From Orenia marismortui DSM 5156 (lineage in GTDB: Bacteria; Bacillota; Halanaerobiia; Halobacteroidales; Halobacteroidaceae), in NCBI RefSeq assembly GCF_000379025.1, contig NZ_KB900620.1, forward strand, positions 240,802-304,801: a stretch of 64,000 nucleotides of DNA, given 5' to 3'. The translations under genes and the position numbers were made by a program. Numbering within the stretch: position 1 is the stretch's first letter; the number at the start of each line of letters is the position of its first letter. The notes under the pieces were generated by a model. It did not search any database. It saw nothing but the letters and a program-made list of their open reading frames with translations, and was not told where the DNA came from. Shown piece after piece: positions 16,194-25,726 of this stretch.

Positions 16194-17450
16194 ATGAACT
16201 TAAATAGTTTGATCAAAAGTAGTAATGTGTTATTTTTATTATTAGGAGCAATAATGATATTTGCAATGCATGCTGGTTTTGCCTTTTTAGAAGTAGGCTC
16301 TGTCAGAAGAAAAAACCAAATAAACGCCTTAGTAAAAATATTAACTGATTGGGCAGTTTCAACAGTTGTATACTTCTTAATCGGTTTTCCAATAGCTTAT
16401 GGTATAAATTTTATTAAACCCGCTGGTGAATTAATGAGTGTTGATATGGGATTTAATTTAGTAAGATTCTTCTTTTTGTTAACTTTTGCAGCTTGTATTC
16501 CTGCAATCATCTCAGGAGGGATTGCAGAAAGAGCAAAATTCTGGCCTCAAGTTATCGCAGGAGCTGTCTTTGCTGGAGTCTTATACCCTTTCTTTGAATC
16601 ATTGATTTGGGGACAAAATTCTACAATGTTTCAAAGTTTCATCAAATCTATCGGTGGTACTGAGTTTAGTGATTATGCTGGGTCTGTTGTTGTCCATTCC
16701 TTTGGAGGTTGGCTTGCATTACCAGCTATCTTAATCTTAGGACCAAGAAAAGGAAGATATAGTAAAGAAAAAAGTCATCCTATTCCAATTAGCAATGTAC
16801 CTTTTTTAGCTTTAGGAAGCTGGATTTTAGCTGTAGGTTGGTTTGGATTTAATGTAATGAGTGCTCAAAATTTAGGTGATATATCAGGCTTAGTAGCAAT
16901 TAACTCTTTATTTGCCATGGTTGGTGGAATAATAACCGCCCTAATCATCTCCAAAAATGACCCTGTCTTTATTCACAATGGTGCCTTAGCTGGTTTAGTT
17001 GCTGTCTGTGCAGGTTCTAACTTATATCATCCATTAGCTGCTTTTGTCGTTGGAGGAATAGCTTCAATTATCTTTGTAAAAGGCTTTACTATAGAAACAG
17101 AAGTATTTAAAATAGATGATGTTTTAGGCGTTTTTGTATTACATGGCTTAGTAGGAAGTTGGGGTGGAATTGCTTCTGGAATCTTCACTCATAAGATCTT
17201 TGGAGGTATGGGAGGATTAAGTTTCACCTCTCAACTAATAGGAACTATATCTGCAGCAATTGTAGCTTTAGCAGGAGGATTTATAGTATATTATGCTATT
17301 GACAAGACTATTGGCTTTAGAATGTCTGCTTCCCAAGAAGAACTTGGTTCAGATTTATCAACCCACTCTTTAGAAGCTTATCCCGAAGAGAGCTTAGGGG
17401 TAGTAAATTCATTAGATAGTTATAAAGAAAATAATTTAAACGCAGTTTAA
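16194..17450 (+). CDS. amtB: Ammonium transporter AmtB
   Basis: 418 residues with about eleven membrane helices. The paired pore histidines are visible in VVVHSFGGWLALP and FVLHGLVGSWGGI. Family segments HAGFAFLEVGSVR, SGGIAERAKFWPQ and VGWFGFNVMSAQ are also present. It imports ammonium/ammonia and is gated by PII, whose gene is divergent. The short cytoplasmic tail after about residue 385 is Ser/Glu-rich. AAAGGAG precedes the ATG and a consensus promoter lies upstream, so amtB is transcribed alone and ends in a hairpin. Confidence 0.95.
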   Translation: MNLNSLIKSSNVLFLLLGAIMIFAMHAGFAFLEVGSVRRKNQINALVKILTDWAVSTVVYFLIGFPIAYGINFIKPAGELMSVDMGFNLVRFFFLLTFAACIPAIISGGIAERAKFWPQVIAGAVFAGVLYPFFESLIWGQNSTMFQSFIKSIGGTEFSDYAGSVVVHSFGGWLALPAILILGPRKGRYSKEKSHPIPISNVPFLALGSWILAVGWFGFNVMSAQNLGDISGLVAINSLFAMVGGIITALIISKNDPVFIHNGALAGLVAVCAGSNLYHPLAAFVVGGIASIIFVKGFTIETEVFKIDDVLGVFVLHGLVGSWGGIASGIFTHKIFGGMGGLSFTSQLIGTISAAIVALAGGFIVYYAIDKTIGFRMSASQEELGSDLSTHSLEAYPEESLGVVNSLDSYKENNLNAV

Positions 17451-17475
17451 TAGATTAAACTATAAAAAAACAAGC

Positions 17476-17528
17476 AAAGTCGTCTTTTTCTGACACCTAG
17501 TTCTCCATAGTTCAGAAAGGACGACTTT
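17476..17528 (+). terminator. Hairpin after amtB
   Basis: AAAGTCGTC (17476-17484) pairs with GACGACTTT (17520-17528), and TTTCTGA with TCAGAAA inside. The following T-tract is weak (AGTATAATTATA), so termination may be partial, with read-through into the pirin gene. Confidence 0.6.
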
Positions 17529-17554
17529 AGTATAATTATATGGAGGAGAATATT

Positions 17555-18253
17555 ATGATAAAAGTAATTCCATCTAATAAGCGCTATACAATTAAAAGAG
17601 ATTGGATCGAATGTAAATTAGGCTTTCCATTTCCAAAAGACAAAGATAATGATCAAGGTTTCGGTGCATTAAAAGCTTTTAATGATGATATTATTAAAGC
17701 AGGTGAAGGATTTGATATGCATCCTCATAGCAATATGGAGATTGTAAGCTATGTAATCCAAGGAAGATTAGGGCATGAAGATAGCCTTGGAAATGTCGGA
17801 GTAGTAAATACTGGTGGGGTTCAGAGAATAACAGCTGGTAGCGGGGTTGAGCATACAGAGTATAACTACTCTGAAGATGAAGAAGTTCATTTTCTTCAAC
17901 TTTGGTTTGAATCTAAAGACAAGAATATAAAGCCTAACTGGGAAGAGAAAGACTTTGGCAAAGATGCTCAACTAAATAACCTACTCCCAATCATCTCCGG
18001 AAATAACCGAGAAGGTACTTTAAGTATAAATCAGGATGTAGATATCTATCTAGCCAACTTAGAAAGCAACAAAGAGTTATCCTATACCTTAAAAGATAAT
18101 CATAAAGTTTACCTATTTGTTATTAAGGGCTCTTTAGATTTAAATGATAACTATGATTTAGCAAAAGGGGATTCTGTACAAATAAAAGATTCTTCTCAAA
18201 TAAATTTAACTACAAAGTATAGCGCAGAGATTATTTTAATAGATATGATTTAA
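17555..18253 (+). CDS. Pirin-family cupin protein
   Basis: A 232-residue two-cupin protein. The first cupin has the pirin signature GFDMHPHSNMEIVSYVIQG, with the HxH metal ligands, and GVQRITAGSGVEHTEYN further on. The second cupin is more degenerate. Pirins bind iron; some (YhhW) have quercetin dioxygenase activity, others are redox or transcription cofactors. The role here is unknown. GGAGGAG 17542-17548 fixes the start at ATG 17555 rather than ATG 17540. It follows amtB by about 100 bases and may be reached by read-through. Confidence 0.85.
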   Translation: MIKVIPSNKRYTIKRDWIECKLGFPFPKDKDNDQGFGALKAFNDDIIKAGEGFDMHPHSNMEIVSYVIQGRLGHEDSLGNVGVVNTGGVQRITAGSGVEHTEYNYSEDEEVHFLQLWFESKDKNIKPNWEEKDFGKDAQLNNLLPIISGNNREGTLSINQDVDIYLANLESNKELSYTLKDNHKVYLFVIKGSLDLNDNYDLAKGDSVQIKDSSQINLTTKYSAEIILIDMI

Positions 18254-18374
18254 TAATTATAGTTGAAATAAGTTTTTAGCTAAATGGCCAAAGACTTATT
18301 TCCTATCTATTTTAAAAATAAGACCACCTCTGCGACTAAAAAAACTTTCAAGCTACTCCTCTATACTTCTACCA

Positions 18375-18410
18375 AATTTCTTTTCATGGTATATACCATG
18401 AAAAGAAATT
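18375..18410. repeat. 36-base perfect palindrome between convergent genes
   Basis: AATTTCTTTTCATGGTAT (18375-18392) and its exact complement (18393-18410) with no loop. There is no T-tract on either side, so it is unlike the terminators in this window. The surrounding 18254-18490 gap has no gene. Confidence 0.7.
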
Positions 18411-18490
18411 CTAATTTTGTTACAACTAAGTAATTTACTCCTACATTACTCAATTTGCTTTTACAGCTAAAAAGTTTAACGATTTATAAA

Positions 18491-19645
18491 CTAAAGTAAT
18501 TGTTTATAAATTTCAATTATATCAGATTTAGTAGGCTGGCAATAAGTATTGGCCGGACTACCACTGGCTAAGGCATCATTAGCCATCTTATCTAATTGAG
18601 CTAAAAATTCTTCTTTATCTATTCCTAAATCTAAAATATCAGGAATTCCAATATCAGCACAAAGATTTTTAATCTCCTCTATACCTGCTGTAGCCAATTC
18701 TAAATCAGAACCTTTATCACTAACTCCCATCGCTTTAGCTACTTGAGAAAACCTCTCTAGATGACCTTCTTTAGCATAATCTAAACATTCACCTAATAAA
18801 AGAGCATTTGATACCCCATGAGGAACATGGAATAAAGCTCCAATAGGTCTTGACATCCCATGAACTAAAGTTACAGAAGAGTTATTAATAACCATCCCAG
18901 CTTCCATTGCTGCTAAAATCATTTCTGTACGAGCCTCTTGATTATCACCTTCACTACAAGCTACCCTTAAATTATTGGCAATTCTACTAATCGCTGATAA
19001 AGCTAAATTGTCAGTTAAAGGTTGATTCTTAATAGAGGTATAACCTTCAATTGCATGGGTTAAAGCATCTATTCCTGTAGCAGCAGTAACCCCACTTGGT
19101 ACTGAGACAGTTAATAAAGGATCAACAATAGCTACTTTAGGAATCAAATATGGACTTCCAATTAACATCTTAACATCATTACTTATATCATTAATAATTG
19201 TATATTGAGTTACTTCAGAACCAGTACCAGCCGTTGTTGGGATAGCTACTAATGGAGGAATCGCTTCTTTTACCTTGCCAAGGCCCATATAATCACTAAT
19301 TTGACCAGAGTTAGTCAACATTAGCCCAATTGCTTTGGCAGCATCAAGTGGGCTTCCTCCACCGATCGCAATTAAAAAGTCACAGGAATTGCTCTGATAA
19401 AATTCAACCCCCTTGCTAACATGACCATCATCTGGTTCTGCATCTATATTATCATAAACCACAGATTCTATATTGCTCTGTTCTAATATATCAGTAACCT
19501 GCTTAACATAGTCTAATCTAACAGCAGACTTACCACTGACTATTAAAGCTTTTTTACCTAAACTTGCTAATTTATCACTTGCTTCCATTATAGCTCCTGT
19601 GCCATAAAAGATACTTGGTGGAGCTAAAAATATATTTGCACTCAT
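18491..19645 (-). CDS. Iron-containing (type III) alcohol dehydrogenase, candidate malonate semialdehyde reductase
   Basis: A 384-residue Fe-ADH. The NAD(P) loop GGGSPLDAAKAIG and metal ligands in HAIEGYT, HGMSRPIGALFHVPHG are present. The family reduces aldehydes to alcohols. It is the last gene of the leftward pyrimidine operon, 10 bases after preA. There an aminotransferase would make malonate semialdehyde from beta-alanine, and reduction to 3-hydroxypropionate would fit this enzyme and recycle NAD(P)H. That substrate is inferred from context only. Three ATGs are clustered; 19645 (MSANIF) is best spaced from AAAAAGG. Confidence 0.8.
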   Translation of the reverse strand: MSANIFLAPPSIFYGTGAIMEASDKLASLGKKALIVSGKSAVRLDYVKQVTDILEQSNIESVVYDNIDAEPDDGHVSKGVEFYQSNSCDFLIAIGGGSPLDAAKAIGLMLTNSGQISDYMGLGKVKEAIPPLVAIPTTAGTGSEVTQYTIINDISNDVKMLIGSPYLIPKVAIVDPLLTVSVPSGVTAATGIDALTHAIEGYTSIKNQPLTDNLALSAISRIANNLRVACSEGDNQEARTEMILAAMEAGMVINNSSVTLVHGMSRPIGALFHVPHGVSNALLLGECLDYAKEGHLERFSQVAKAMGVSDKGSDLELATAGIEEIKNLCADIGIPDILDLGIDKEEFLAQLDKMANDALASGSPANTYCQPTKSDIIEIYKQLL

Positions 19646-19664
19646 TATCATCATCCTTTTTAAA

Positions 19665-20897
19665 TTATATAATTATGGACTTTCTTTCTCTTCCTTCTTT
19701 AAATTCAACTTCTCCATATCCAATAGCTTCCGCAGGGCAGACTTGAGAGCATAGATGACAACCTACACATTTATCTTCAATAACAGTTGGTCTTCTAGTT
19801 TTAGACCAAATAATCGCCTGATGCCCCCCATCTTCACAAGAGATATAGCAACGACCACAACCAATACATTTCTCTTTGGATATCTGAGGATAAATAATAA
19901 AATCACGGTCTAACTTATCAGCTGAAACTACATTATCTAAAGCTAATCCGACCAATTGATCTAATTTAGAAAAGCCCTTTTTCTCCATGTAATGGCTCAA
20001 GCCACTAATCATATCTTCTATAATCCGATATCCATACTGCATTACCGCTGTACAGACCTGAAGATTACTAGAACCCAATAAAATAAATTCCAAGGCATCT
20101 TGCCAGTTTTCAATTCCACCAATCCCACTGATTGGTACTTTCTTTAAATCAGGATAACTGGCCAATTCATGGATAAATCTCAAGGCTATAGGTTTAACTG
20201 CCTTGCCCGAATAACCAGAAACTGCTGATTTACCATTAACTATTGGTAAAGGTATATGATTATCAAAATCAATTCTAGTAATACTTTTAATTGTATTAAT
20301 AGCCGCTAAACCTGTTGCTCCGCCACCCATAGCCGCTAAGGCTGGAGGAATCATACTCCCTAAATTAGGGGTCATCTTGGCTAAAATCGGCAAATCACTC
20401 CCCTGTTTAACAGCCGCAGTATAGGATTTGACCAAATCTGGATTCTGTCCAACATCAGCTCCCATCTTATCAGAGGTCATTTGCGGGCAAGAAAAATTAC
20501 ATTCTATAATATCTGCCCCAGCTTGTGTAACTAATTTAGCCAATTTAGTCCAATCCCGATCTTCTTCAGCCATGATAGAAGCAATCAAGACTTTATCTGG
20601 AAAAGACTTTTTAATCCTATTCATCTCCTCTAAATTCTTCTCTAAAGGATATTCTGAGATCTGTTCTAAATTCTTAAAACCCAAAAAGGGAGTTCCTTCT
20701 TTTTTTACATGATCAAAGCGAGGGGAAACCTCATCTGCTACAAATAGCCCCACCGTCTTAAATACAACACCACCCCAACCAGTTTCTAAAGCTTTAGCAA
20801 TCATCTGATAATTACTCGCAATAGGTGCAGAGGCCAAAAAGAAGGGGTTTTCTGTTTTAACACCACAAAACTCTATTGATAAATCTTTATTAATCAT
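19665..20897 (-). CDS. preA: Dihydropyrimidine dehydrogenase catalytic subunit PreA
   Basis: 410 residues, the same length as E. coli PreA. An FMN-binding TIM barrel (about 1-310) has the catalytic-cysteine region [11 protein letters not shown]-terminal double [4Fe-4S] ferredoxin domain follows, with [11 protein letters not shown] and [12 protein letters not shown]. It interconverts uracil or thymine and the 5,6-dihydro forms. The start overlaps the stop of the PreT-like gene (TAATG), so the two are coupled. The usual partner PreT supplies NAD(P)H electrons through FAD; here only PreT's Fe-S part exists. Confidence 0.92.
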   Translation of the reverse strand: MINKDLSIEFCGVKTENPFFLASAPIASNYQMIAKALETGWGGVVFKTVGLFVADEVSPRFDHVKKEGTPFLGFKNLEQISEYPLEKNLEEMNRIKKSFPDKVLIASIMAEEDRDWTKLAKLVTQAGADIIECNFSCPQMTSDKMGADVGQNPDLVKSYTAAVKQGSDLPILAKMTPNLGSMIPPALAAMGGGATGLAAINTIKSITRIDFDNHIPLPIVNGKSAVSGYSGKAVKPIALRFIHELASYPDLKKVPISGIGGIENWQDALEFILLGSSNLQVCTAVMQYGYRIIEDMISGLSHYMEKKGFSKLDQLVGLALDNVVSADKLDRDFIIYPQISKEKCIGCGRCYISCEDGGHQAIIWSKTRRPTVIEDKCVGCHLCSQVCPAEAIGYGEVEFKEGRERKSIII

Positions 20898-21232
20898 TAT
20901 CCCACACCTACTTTCAAATCTGTTAAGCTTGAAGCCAAGATAAATTGCTGTAAATTTTTAATCTTAATTGCACTATCCAATTTCCCTCTAACACAAGCCT
21001 TTTCACAATATTTATTATTATTGCAACTGCTAGAACAAGTTTTGCCCAATAATTTAGCTTCCTCTAACCTATCTTCTGCACCAGCCAAATTGTTAAAACG
21101 TAAGGAACGAATATTTCTGGCAGGGTCAAGATTGCCAGGGCAAGCCTTAGAACAAGGAGCATCATAACATAATAGACATCTAGCAGCCTCTTGAATAGCT
21201 AAATCTAGAGTTAATTCTCGATTCTTTGCCAT
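20897..21232 (-). CDS. preT: PreT-like protein reduced to its N-terminal Fe-S domain
   Basis: A 111-residue protein matching only the N-terminal Fe-S domain of PreT/DPD/GltD-type proteins. The first cysteine cluster is [14 protein letters not shown], the second [17 protein letters not shown]. coli PreT is about 410 residues and goes on with FAD and NAD(P) domains. Here the frame stops at the domain boundary (GVG) and TAATG leads straight into preA. There is no room for the missing part and no sign of frameshifted remnants, so it is a genuine short protein. It probably docks PreA to another electron donor such as ferredoxin or a separate reductase. Confidence 0.8.
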   Translation of the reverse strand: MAKNRELTLDLAIQEAARCLLCYDAPCSKACPGNLDPARNIRSLRFNNLAGAEDRLEEAKLLGKTCSSSCNNNKYCEKACVRGKLDSAIKIKNLQQFILASSLTDLKVGVG

Positions 21233-21254
21233 TGCACTTCCCTCCCTTAATAGA

Positions 21255-22622
21255 CTATTTATCCAAACTCCGCTTAATAAAGTTACCCCATCCAGCTTCT
21301 CCTAAAAATTTTCCTTCTTTAAATACCAATCTACCTCTAGAAAAAGTCATCCTTGGATAACCTTTTAATTGTAGACCTTCCCAGATAGTATGGTCAACAT
21401 CAGAATGCATCTTATCTTGAGTAATAGTAAATTCTTGCTTAGGATCATAAATAACTAAATCTGCATCTGCTCCTGGGGCAATAGTTCCTTTATCAGGCGC
21501 ACAACCAAAAATTCTAGCTGGATTGCTTGAACATAATTCAACAACCTTATTAAAAGAGATTCTGCCTTTATTAGCCTCACTTAGCATATAAGGATATAAA
21601 TTTTCTACACCCATACATCCATTTGGAATCTTAGAAAAATCATCCTCACCCCAATCCTTCTCTTCACTCTGGAATGGGCAATGATCTGTAGCCACTACAG
21701 AGATATCGCCTCTTTTAATCCCTTCCCAAAGAGCAGCTTGGCTCTCTTGGCTTTTCATAGGTGGTGAACAGACAAAATTTCTTCCATCTTCTCGTTTATA
21801 GACCTCTTTAGTAAAATGTAAATATTGAGGACAGGTTTCAGCATAAATTTCATAACCTTCATCTCTAGCTTTGGTGACTTCATCCATCCCTTCTGCATTA
21901 GCCAGATGAACAATATATATAGGAGCATCTAAGGATTTAGCTAAATGGATTGCTCGCTTATTGGCCTCTGCTTCTACAAATTCTGGCCGACTTAAATAAT
22001 GATACCACGCCGAAGTCTTTCCTTCTGCTAAAAATTTTTCAGTTCTACTTTCAACTAAGTCAGCATTTTCAGCATGAACCCCAATTAAAGCTCTGACCTC
22101 TTTTGATTTTTCTAATAAATCTGCCAAAACAGCATCATCTATCATTAATCCTGCCTTCTTATAAGCCATAAAAGCTTTAAAACTAGGGACTCCATAAGCT
22201 ACAGCATCCTCTAATTCCCCTAAAACTTCTGCTCTTAAATCAGTTATTGCAACATGAAAAGCATAATCTACACAAGCCTGAGGAGCACATAACTTATCTC
22301 GCTTATTAATCGTTTCTATCAAACCTTGTCCTTCATTTTGGATAGCAAAATCAAAGACTGTAGTCACACCACCACAAGCAGCTGCTCTAGTTCCTGCTTC
22401 ATAACTATCAGCAGAGACTGTTCCTCCAAAGGGCATCTCTAAATGGGTATGAACATCTATAGCTCCTGGCAAAATATATTGATCTGTAGCATCAATAATT
22501 TCTCCTTGTTCTATTGTTAGATCTTTTCCAATACTTATAATCTTTTCCCCTTCTATTAATAAATCTGCTTTAAATGTATCAGTAGCAGTAATAATAGTTC
22601 CATTCTTAATTAATAAACTCAT
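21255..22622 (-). CDS. hydA: Dihydropyrimidinase / D-hydantoinase
   Basis: A 455-residue cyclic amidohydrolase. Metal motif DVHTHLEMPFGG, carbamylated-lysine region SFKAFMAYK (in place of the more usual FMAYK context), HAENADL, and ATDHCPF with the catalytic Asp are all visible. It opens dihydrouracil (or hydantoins) to N-carbamoyl-beta-alanine. Position between the NCS1 permease and PreTA supports dihydropyrimidine as substrate. AGGGAGG and short intergenic gaps indicate co-transcription. Allantoinase is a less likely alternative because no other allantoin genes are present. Confidence 0.9.
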   Translation of the reverse strand: MSLLIKNGTIITATDTFKADLLIEGEKIISIGKDLTIEQGEIIDATDQYILPGAIDVHTHLEMPFGGTVSADSYEAGTRAAACGGVTTVFDFAIQNEGQGLIETINKRDKLCAPQACVDYAFHVAITDLRAEVLGELEDAVAYGVPSFKAFMAYKKAGLMIDDAVLADLLEKSKEVRALIGVHAENADLVESRTEKFLAEGKTSAWYHYLSRPEFVEAEANKRAIHLAKSLDAPIYIVHLANAEGMDEVTKARDEGYEIYAETCPQYLHFTKEVYKREDGRNFVCSPPMKSQESQAALWEGIKRGDISVVATDHCPFQSEEKDWGEDDFSKIPNGCMGVENLYPYMLSEANKGRISFNKVVELCSSNPARIFGCAPDKGTIAPGADADLVIYDPKQEFTITQDKMHSDVDHTIWEGLQLKGYPRMTFSRGRLVFKEGKFLGEAGWGNFIKRSLDK

Positions 22623-22693
22623 CTATACCACTCCTTTTAGAAGTATTATCAATTATTTAATGCTGGTCAAAATATTTTGACCAGCATTAAAAT

Positions 22694-24208
22694 CTAAATT
22701 GCTTCCTCTGCTGAAAATTCAGTAATCATCATATTCTCATCCTCTGATAAGACTGAATTCTCTTCTTCTCTCATCATCAGCGGATATACAACAATAGACA
22801 ATATAAACCCTATAATCCAACCATTCTCAGCTAAAAATCCTAAACTACTGATAAATTTACCTACTATCGCTGGAGCAGCACACAAGACCCAAACCTGAAG
22901 CGCCTTTTTATTATAACCATTTTGATACCAATATCGGCTACTTTCACCTTTAAATAAATCTTCTACATGAATCTGTTTATTGCGGTAGATATAATAATCA
23001 GCAATATAAATCCCAGCTAATGGAGCTAATAAAATACCATAAGTTCCTAACCAACCAAATATATAAGCTCCTGCACTAGATAATAACTTCCATGGCATAA
23101 TAACCATTCCTAAAACCCCTGTAATTAAAGCACCAGTACTAAAAGAAATCTTATCAGGTTTTAAGTTAGAGATATCATTAGCGGTTGCTACTACATTAGC
23201 AGCTATATTAGTAGTTAAAGTAGCTACTACAACCCCAACTGCTCCAAAAATAGCAGCAGCAGGACTCCCTATTTTAGCAATAACTGCTACTGGATCCCAA
23301 ATAAATTCATTAAAAATAATTCCAGTAGCTCCTGTTACAAATACTCCTACAAAAGCAAATGCTGCCATAGTCATTGGTAATCCCAATAATTGACCCATAA
23401 ATTGATCTTTTTGACTTTTAGCATAACGACTGAAATCAGGAATATTTAATGCTAAAGTTGACCAGAAAGCTATATTAGCAGTTAGCCCACCTAAGAATAT
23501 CTTCCAAAATTCTCCTTGGCCATAACTTGCTGGCATATTTAAAATTTCCATTACTCCATGCCCATGAGATTTTACACTAAAATAAGCCCAAGCCATTAAA
23601 CTTAATGATAAGAAGCCTAAAATTGGTGCACCCCAAGATTCCATAAACTTAATAGTTTCAGGACCTTTATAGGCAATCCAAACGTTTAAAGCCCAAAAGA
23701 TTAGAAAGGAAACCCAAATTCCACCTGACCAACTTGCCCAACTTGGACTTAAAGCTGCTAAAACACTATTTAAAGCTCCTCCACCAATCCAAGTCTGAAT
23801 CCCAAACCAACCAGCTCCAATTAAACCTCTGGCCATTGCCGCAATATTAGCTCCTTTAATCCCAAAACTTAAGCGAGCAAATACAGGATAAGGAATTCCA
23901 TATTTAGTTCCAGCATGAGAGTTTAACTGCATTGGAATCAATACAATTAAATTCCCTATTAAAATATTTAATATAGCTTGCCACCACGATAATCCAGCAG
24001 CCATCAAACCCGAAGCCATCATATAAGTCGGAATACAAACAGACATTCCTACCCACAAAGCTGCAATATTATGAGTTTTCCAACTTCTCTCCTTCAATTG
24101 AGTAGGAGCCAAATCTTTATTATAATATTTGCTATCTGCAATTCTTTTAGTTGCAGAACTAGTCAATTCATATAAACCATTTATCTCTCTTTGAGTTTTA
24201 ATACTCAT
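22694..24208 (-). CDS. NCS1-family permease (uracil/hydantoin/allantoin type)
   Basis: 504 residues and about twelve membrane helices. NCS1 signatures are seen: NSHAGTKYGIPYPVFARLSFG, GLIGAGWFGIQTWIGG and NIPDFSRYAKSQ (each shown in part). Such permeases import nucleobases or related cyclic ureides with sodium or protons. Gene order implies uracil or thymine, possibly hydantoin. It lies between the M20 hydrolase and dihydropyrimidinase genes. A short hairpin-like ATTTTGACCAGCATTAAAAT region at about 22660-22692 lies just after its 3' neighbour's start region and is not a strong terminator. Confidence 0.88.
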   Translation of the reverse strand: MSIKTQREINGLYELTSSATKRIADSKYYNKDLAPTQLKERSWKTHNIAALWVGMSVCIPTYMMASGLMAAGLSWWQAILNILIGNLIVLIPMQLNSHAGTKYGIPYPVFARLSFGIKGANIAAMARGLIGAGWFGIQTWIGGGALNSVLAALSPSWASWSGGIWVSFLIFWALNVWIAYKGPETIKFMESWGAPILGFLSLSLMAWAYFSVKSHGHGVMEILNMPASYGQGEFWKIFLGGLTANIAFWSTLALNIPDFSRYAKSQKDQFMGQLLGLPMTMAAFAFVGVFVTGATGIIFNEFIWDPVAVIAKIGSPAAAIFGAVGVVVATLTTNIAANVVATANDISNLKPDKISFSTGALITGVLGMVIMPWKLLSSAGAYIFGWLGTYGILLAPLAGIYIADYYIYRNKQIHVEDLFKGESSRYWYQNGYNKKALQVWVLCAAPAIVGKFISSLGFLAENGWIIGFILSIVVYPLMMREEENSVLSEDENMMITEFSAEEAI

Positions 24209-24335
24209 ATCAATCCCCTCCTATTTTATAATTAAATCAACTTGATTTTAACTAAATAATCATATATCATAATAGTGGTTAATTATTTTATTGCAGAGTA
24301 TTTTCTTGCTCTAACAAGAAAATACTCTTTTTTAT

Positions 24336-25655
24336 TTACCATGATAATTCTTCAAATGCTTCTTTCCCAGCTTCAACAGCCTTAAGATAAATCGCTGAAT
24401 TTCCTACTATTGCTCTACTTATATAATCTATTCTCACTTTATCATAAGGAGTGTGAGCATATTGTTCTTGCATTGGAGAGTAACCAATAGTTGGTTTTCT
24501 ATCAATCCCAGCTGTCTTACTAGCATCAGTTCCAAAGTCCCAATATCCATATTTTACCGGCTCGTCTAATTCTTCTAAAGCACTAACTGCTGCCTTTACA
24601 AAAGGATGTTCTGTACTAATCTTCCAAGGTGCCATTACTTTAGGTACTTCATATTCCACGCCAGTATATGACTTTTCTAAAGCAGTTTTAACCTTAACAT
24701 CTGCTTTAAAATCTTCATCTTCACTAACTATTTGATCTATTAAATTTTGAATCTCATCAAGAGCAGTTTCAGCACTCTCTCCTGGAATAGTTCTTCTATC
24801 AATTGATAGCATACATTTATCTGGTACAATAGATAGTGCCCCTGGAGAACATTCAATAATATTTAGTGATAAAGAAGCCTGACCCAACTCTTCATCTTGA
24901 GGCAATGATAGATATAATTCATCTTTAATTTTAGAAATCAAAGGCATGGACTTATAGATAGCATTGATACCTAACCACGGTGCACTCCCATGAGAAGTAC
25001 GTCCATAAACAGTAGCCAACATCTCTACTCGACCACGATGACCACAATAAAGCTTCAATGAAGTTGCTTCAGAAGATACCATAGCATCATAGTCAATCCC
25101 TTCTTCTTTAAAGGTCTTGTCAATTAAATGATTCATTCCTACCATCTCTGCCGGTTCCTCTTGAACTACTCCTGTAAAGATGAATTTACCTTTAAAATCA
25201 TAGCCTTGTTCTTTTAATTTAGCTAAAACTCCCCCTGCATAAACCTGAGCTGCTTCTCCACCTTTAACATCAGAAGCTGCTCTACCATGAATACATTCTG
25301 CTTCTTCTTCTTCACCATCTTGGTTATCTACCTTACAAATATCAATCTCACCACCATAAGGATCATATCCTTCCCAGTTATTTGGATCTCCCGGGCTAAC
25401 ATGGTCCATATGTGAGTTATACATAATTACTGGTCCTTCTTTAGTCCCTTCAACTATTCCTACTACATTTCCCATATCATCTCTAAAGACTTCATCATAA
25501 CCTAACCTCTTCATCTCTGCCAATAATAAATCTGCTACATCCTTTTCAGTCCCACTAATACTTGGGGTTTGAATTAATTTTTGAGCAAAATTAATTGCAT
25601 TATCATTTAACTCTAAACTAATCTTTTTCAATTCTGTTAATAACTCTGTCATCAT
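24336..25655 (-). CDS. ygeY: YgeY-type M20 metallohydrolase, candidate N-carbamoyl-beta-alanine hydrolase
   Basis: 439 residues of the M20 YgeY group (linked by some annotations to selenium metabolism, often beside hydantoinases). Metal-site motifs MYNSHMDHV, AASDVKGG, and VVQEEPAE are visible, with the late GTDASKTAG/EQYAHTPYDKV region. In the order of this operon it would hydrolyse the ring-opened carbamoyl product to beta-alanine, CO2 and ammonia, replacing the usual beta-ureidopropionase. That is inference. AAGGAG 6 bases before ATG 25655 fixes the start, not the upstream frame to 25691. A stretch with an AAGAAAATACTC repeat at 24301-24330 could form a weak hairpin between it and the permease. 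Confidence 0.82.
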   Translation of the reverse strand: MMTELLTELKKISLELNDNAINFAQKLIQTPSISGTEKDVADLLLAEMKRLGYDEVFRDDMGNVVGIVEGTKEGPVIMYNSHMDHVSPGDPNNWEGYDPYGGEIDICKVDNQDGEEEEAECIHGRAASDVKGGEAAQVYAGGVLAKLKEQGYDFKGKFIFTGVVQEEPAEMVGMNHLIDKTFKEEGIDYDAMVSSEATSLKLYCGHRGRVEMLATVYGRTSHGSAPWLGINAIYKSMPLISKIKDELYLSLPQDEELGQASLSLNIIECSPGALSIVPDKCMLSIDRRTIPGESAETALDEIQNLIDQIVSEDEDFKADVKVKTALEKSYTGVEYEVPKVMAPWKISTEHPFVKAAVSALEELDEPVKYGYWDFGTDASKTAGIDRKPTIGYSPMQEQYAHTPYDKVRIDYISRAIVGNSAIYLKAVEAGKEAFEELSW

Positions 25656-25726
25656 TATCAACTCCTTGTTATTTTGAATAATATAAAACAAATTCTTACA
25701 TTAATCTTTTTAAATCATATCTTTTA

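Noticed and set aside
20428-20712. Plus-strand open frame inside preA
   Set aside because: Antisense shadow of a well-conserved gene; no translation signals.
24336-25655. Operon as a ygeWXYZ-type purine (urate) degradation cluster because of YgeY
   Set aside because: ygeX, ygeW, ygfK, ssnA and xanthine dehydrogenase genes are absent, while PreA, a class III transaminase and an alcohol dehydrogenase fit pyrimidine breakdown.
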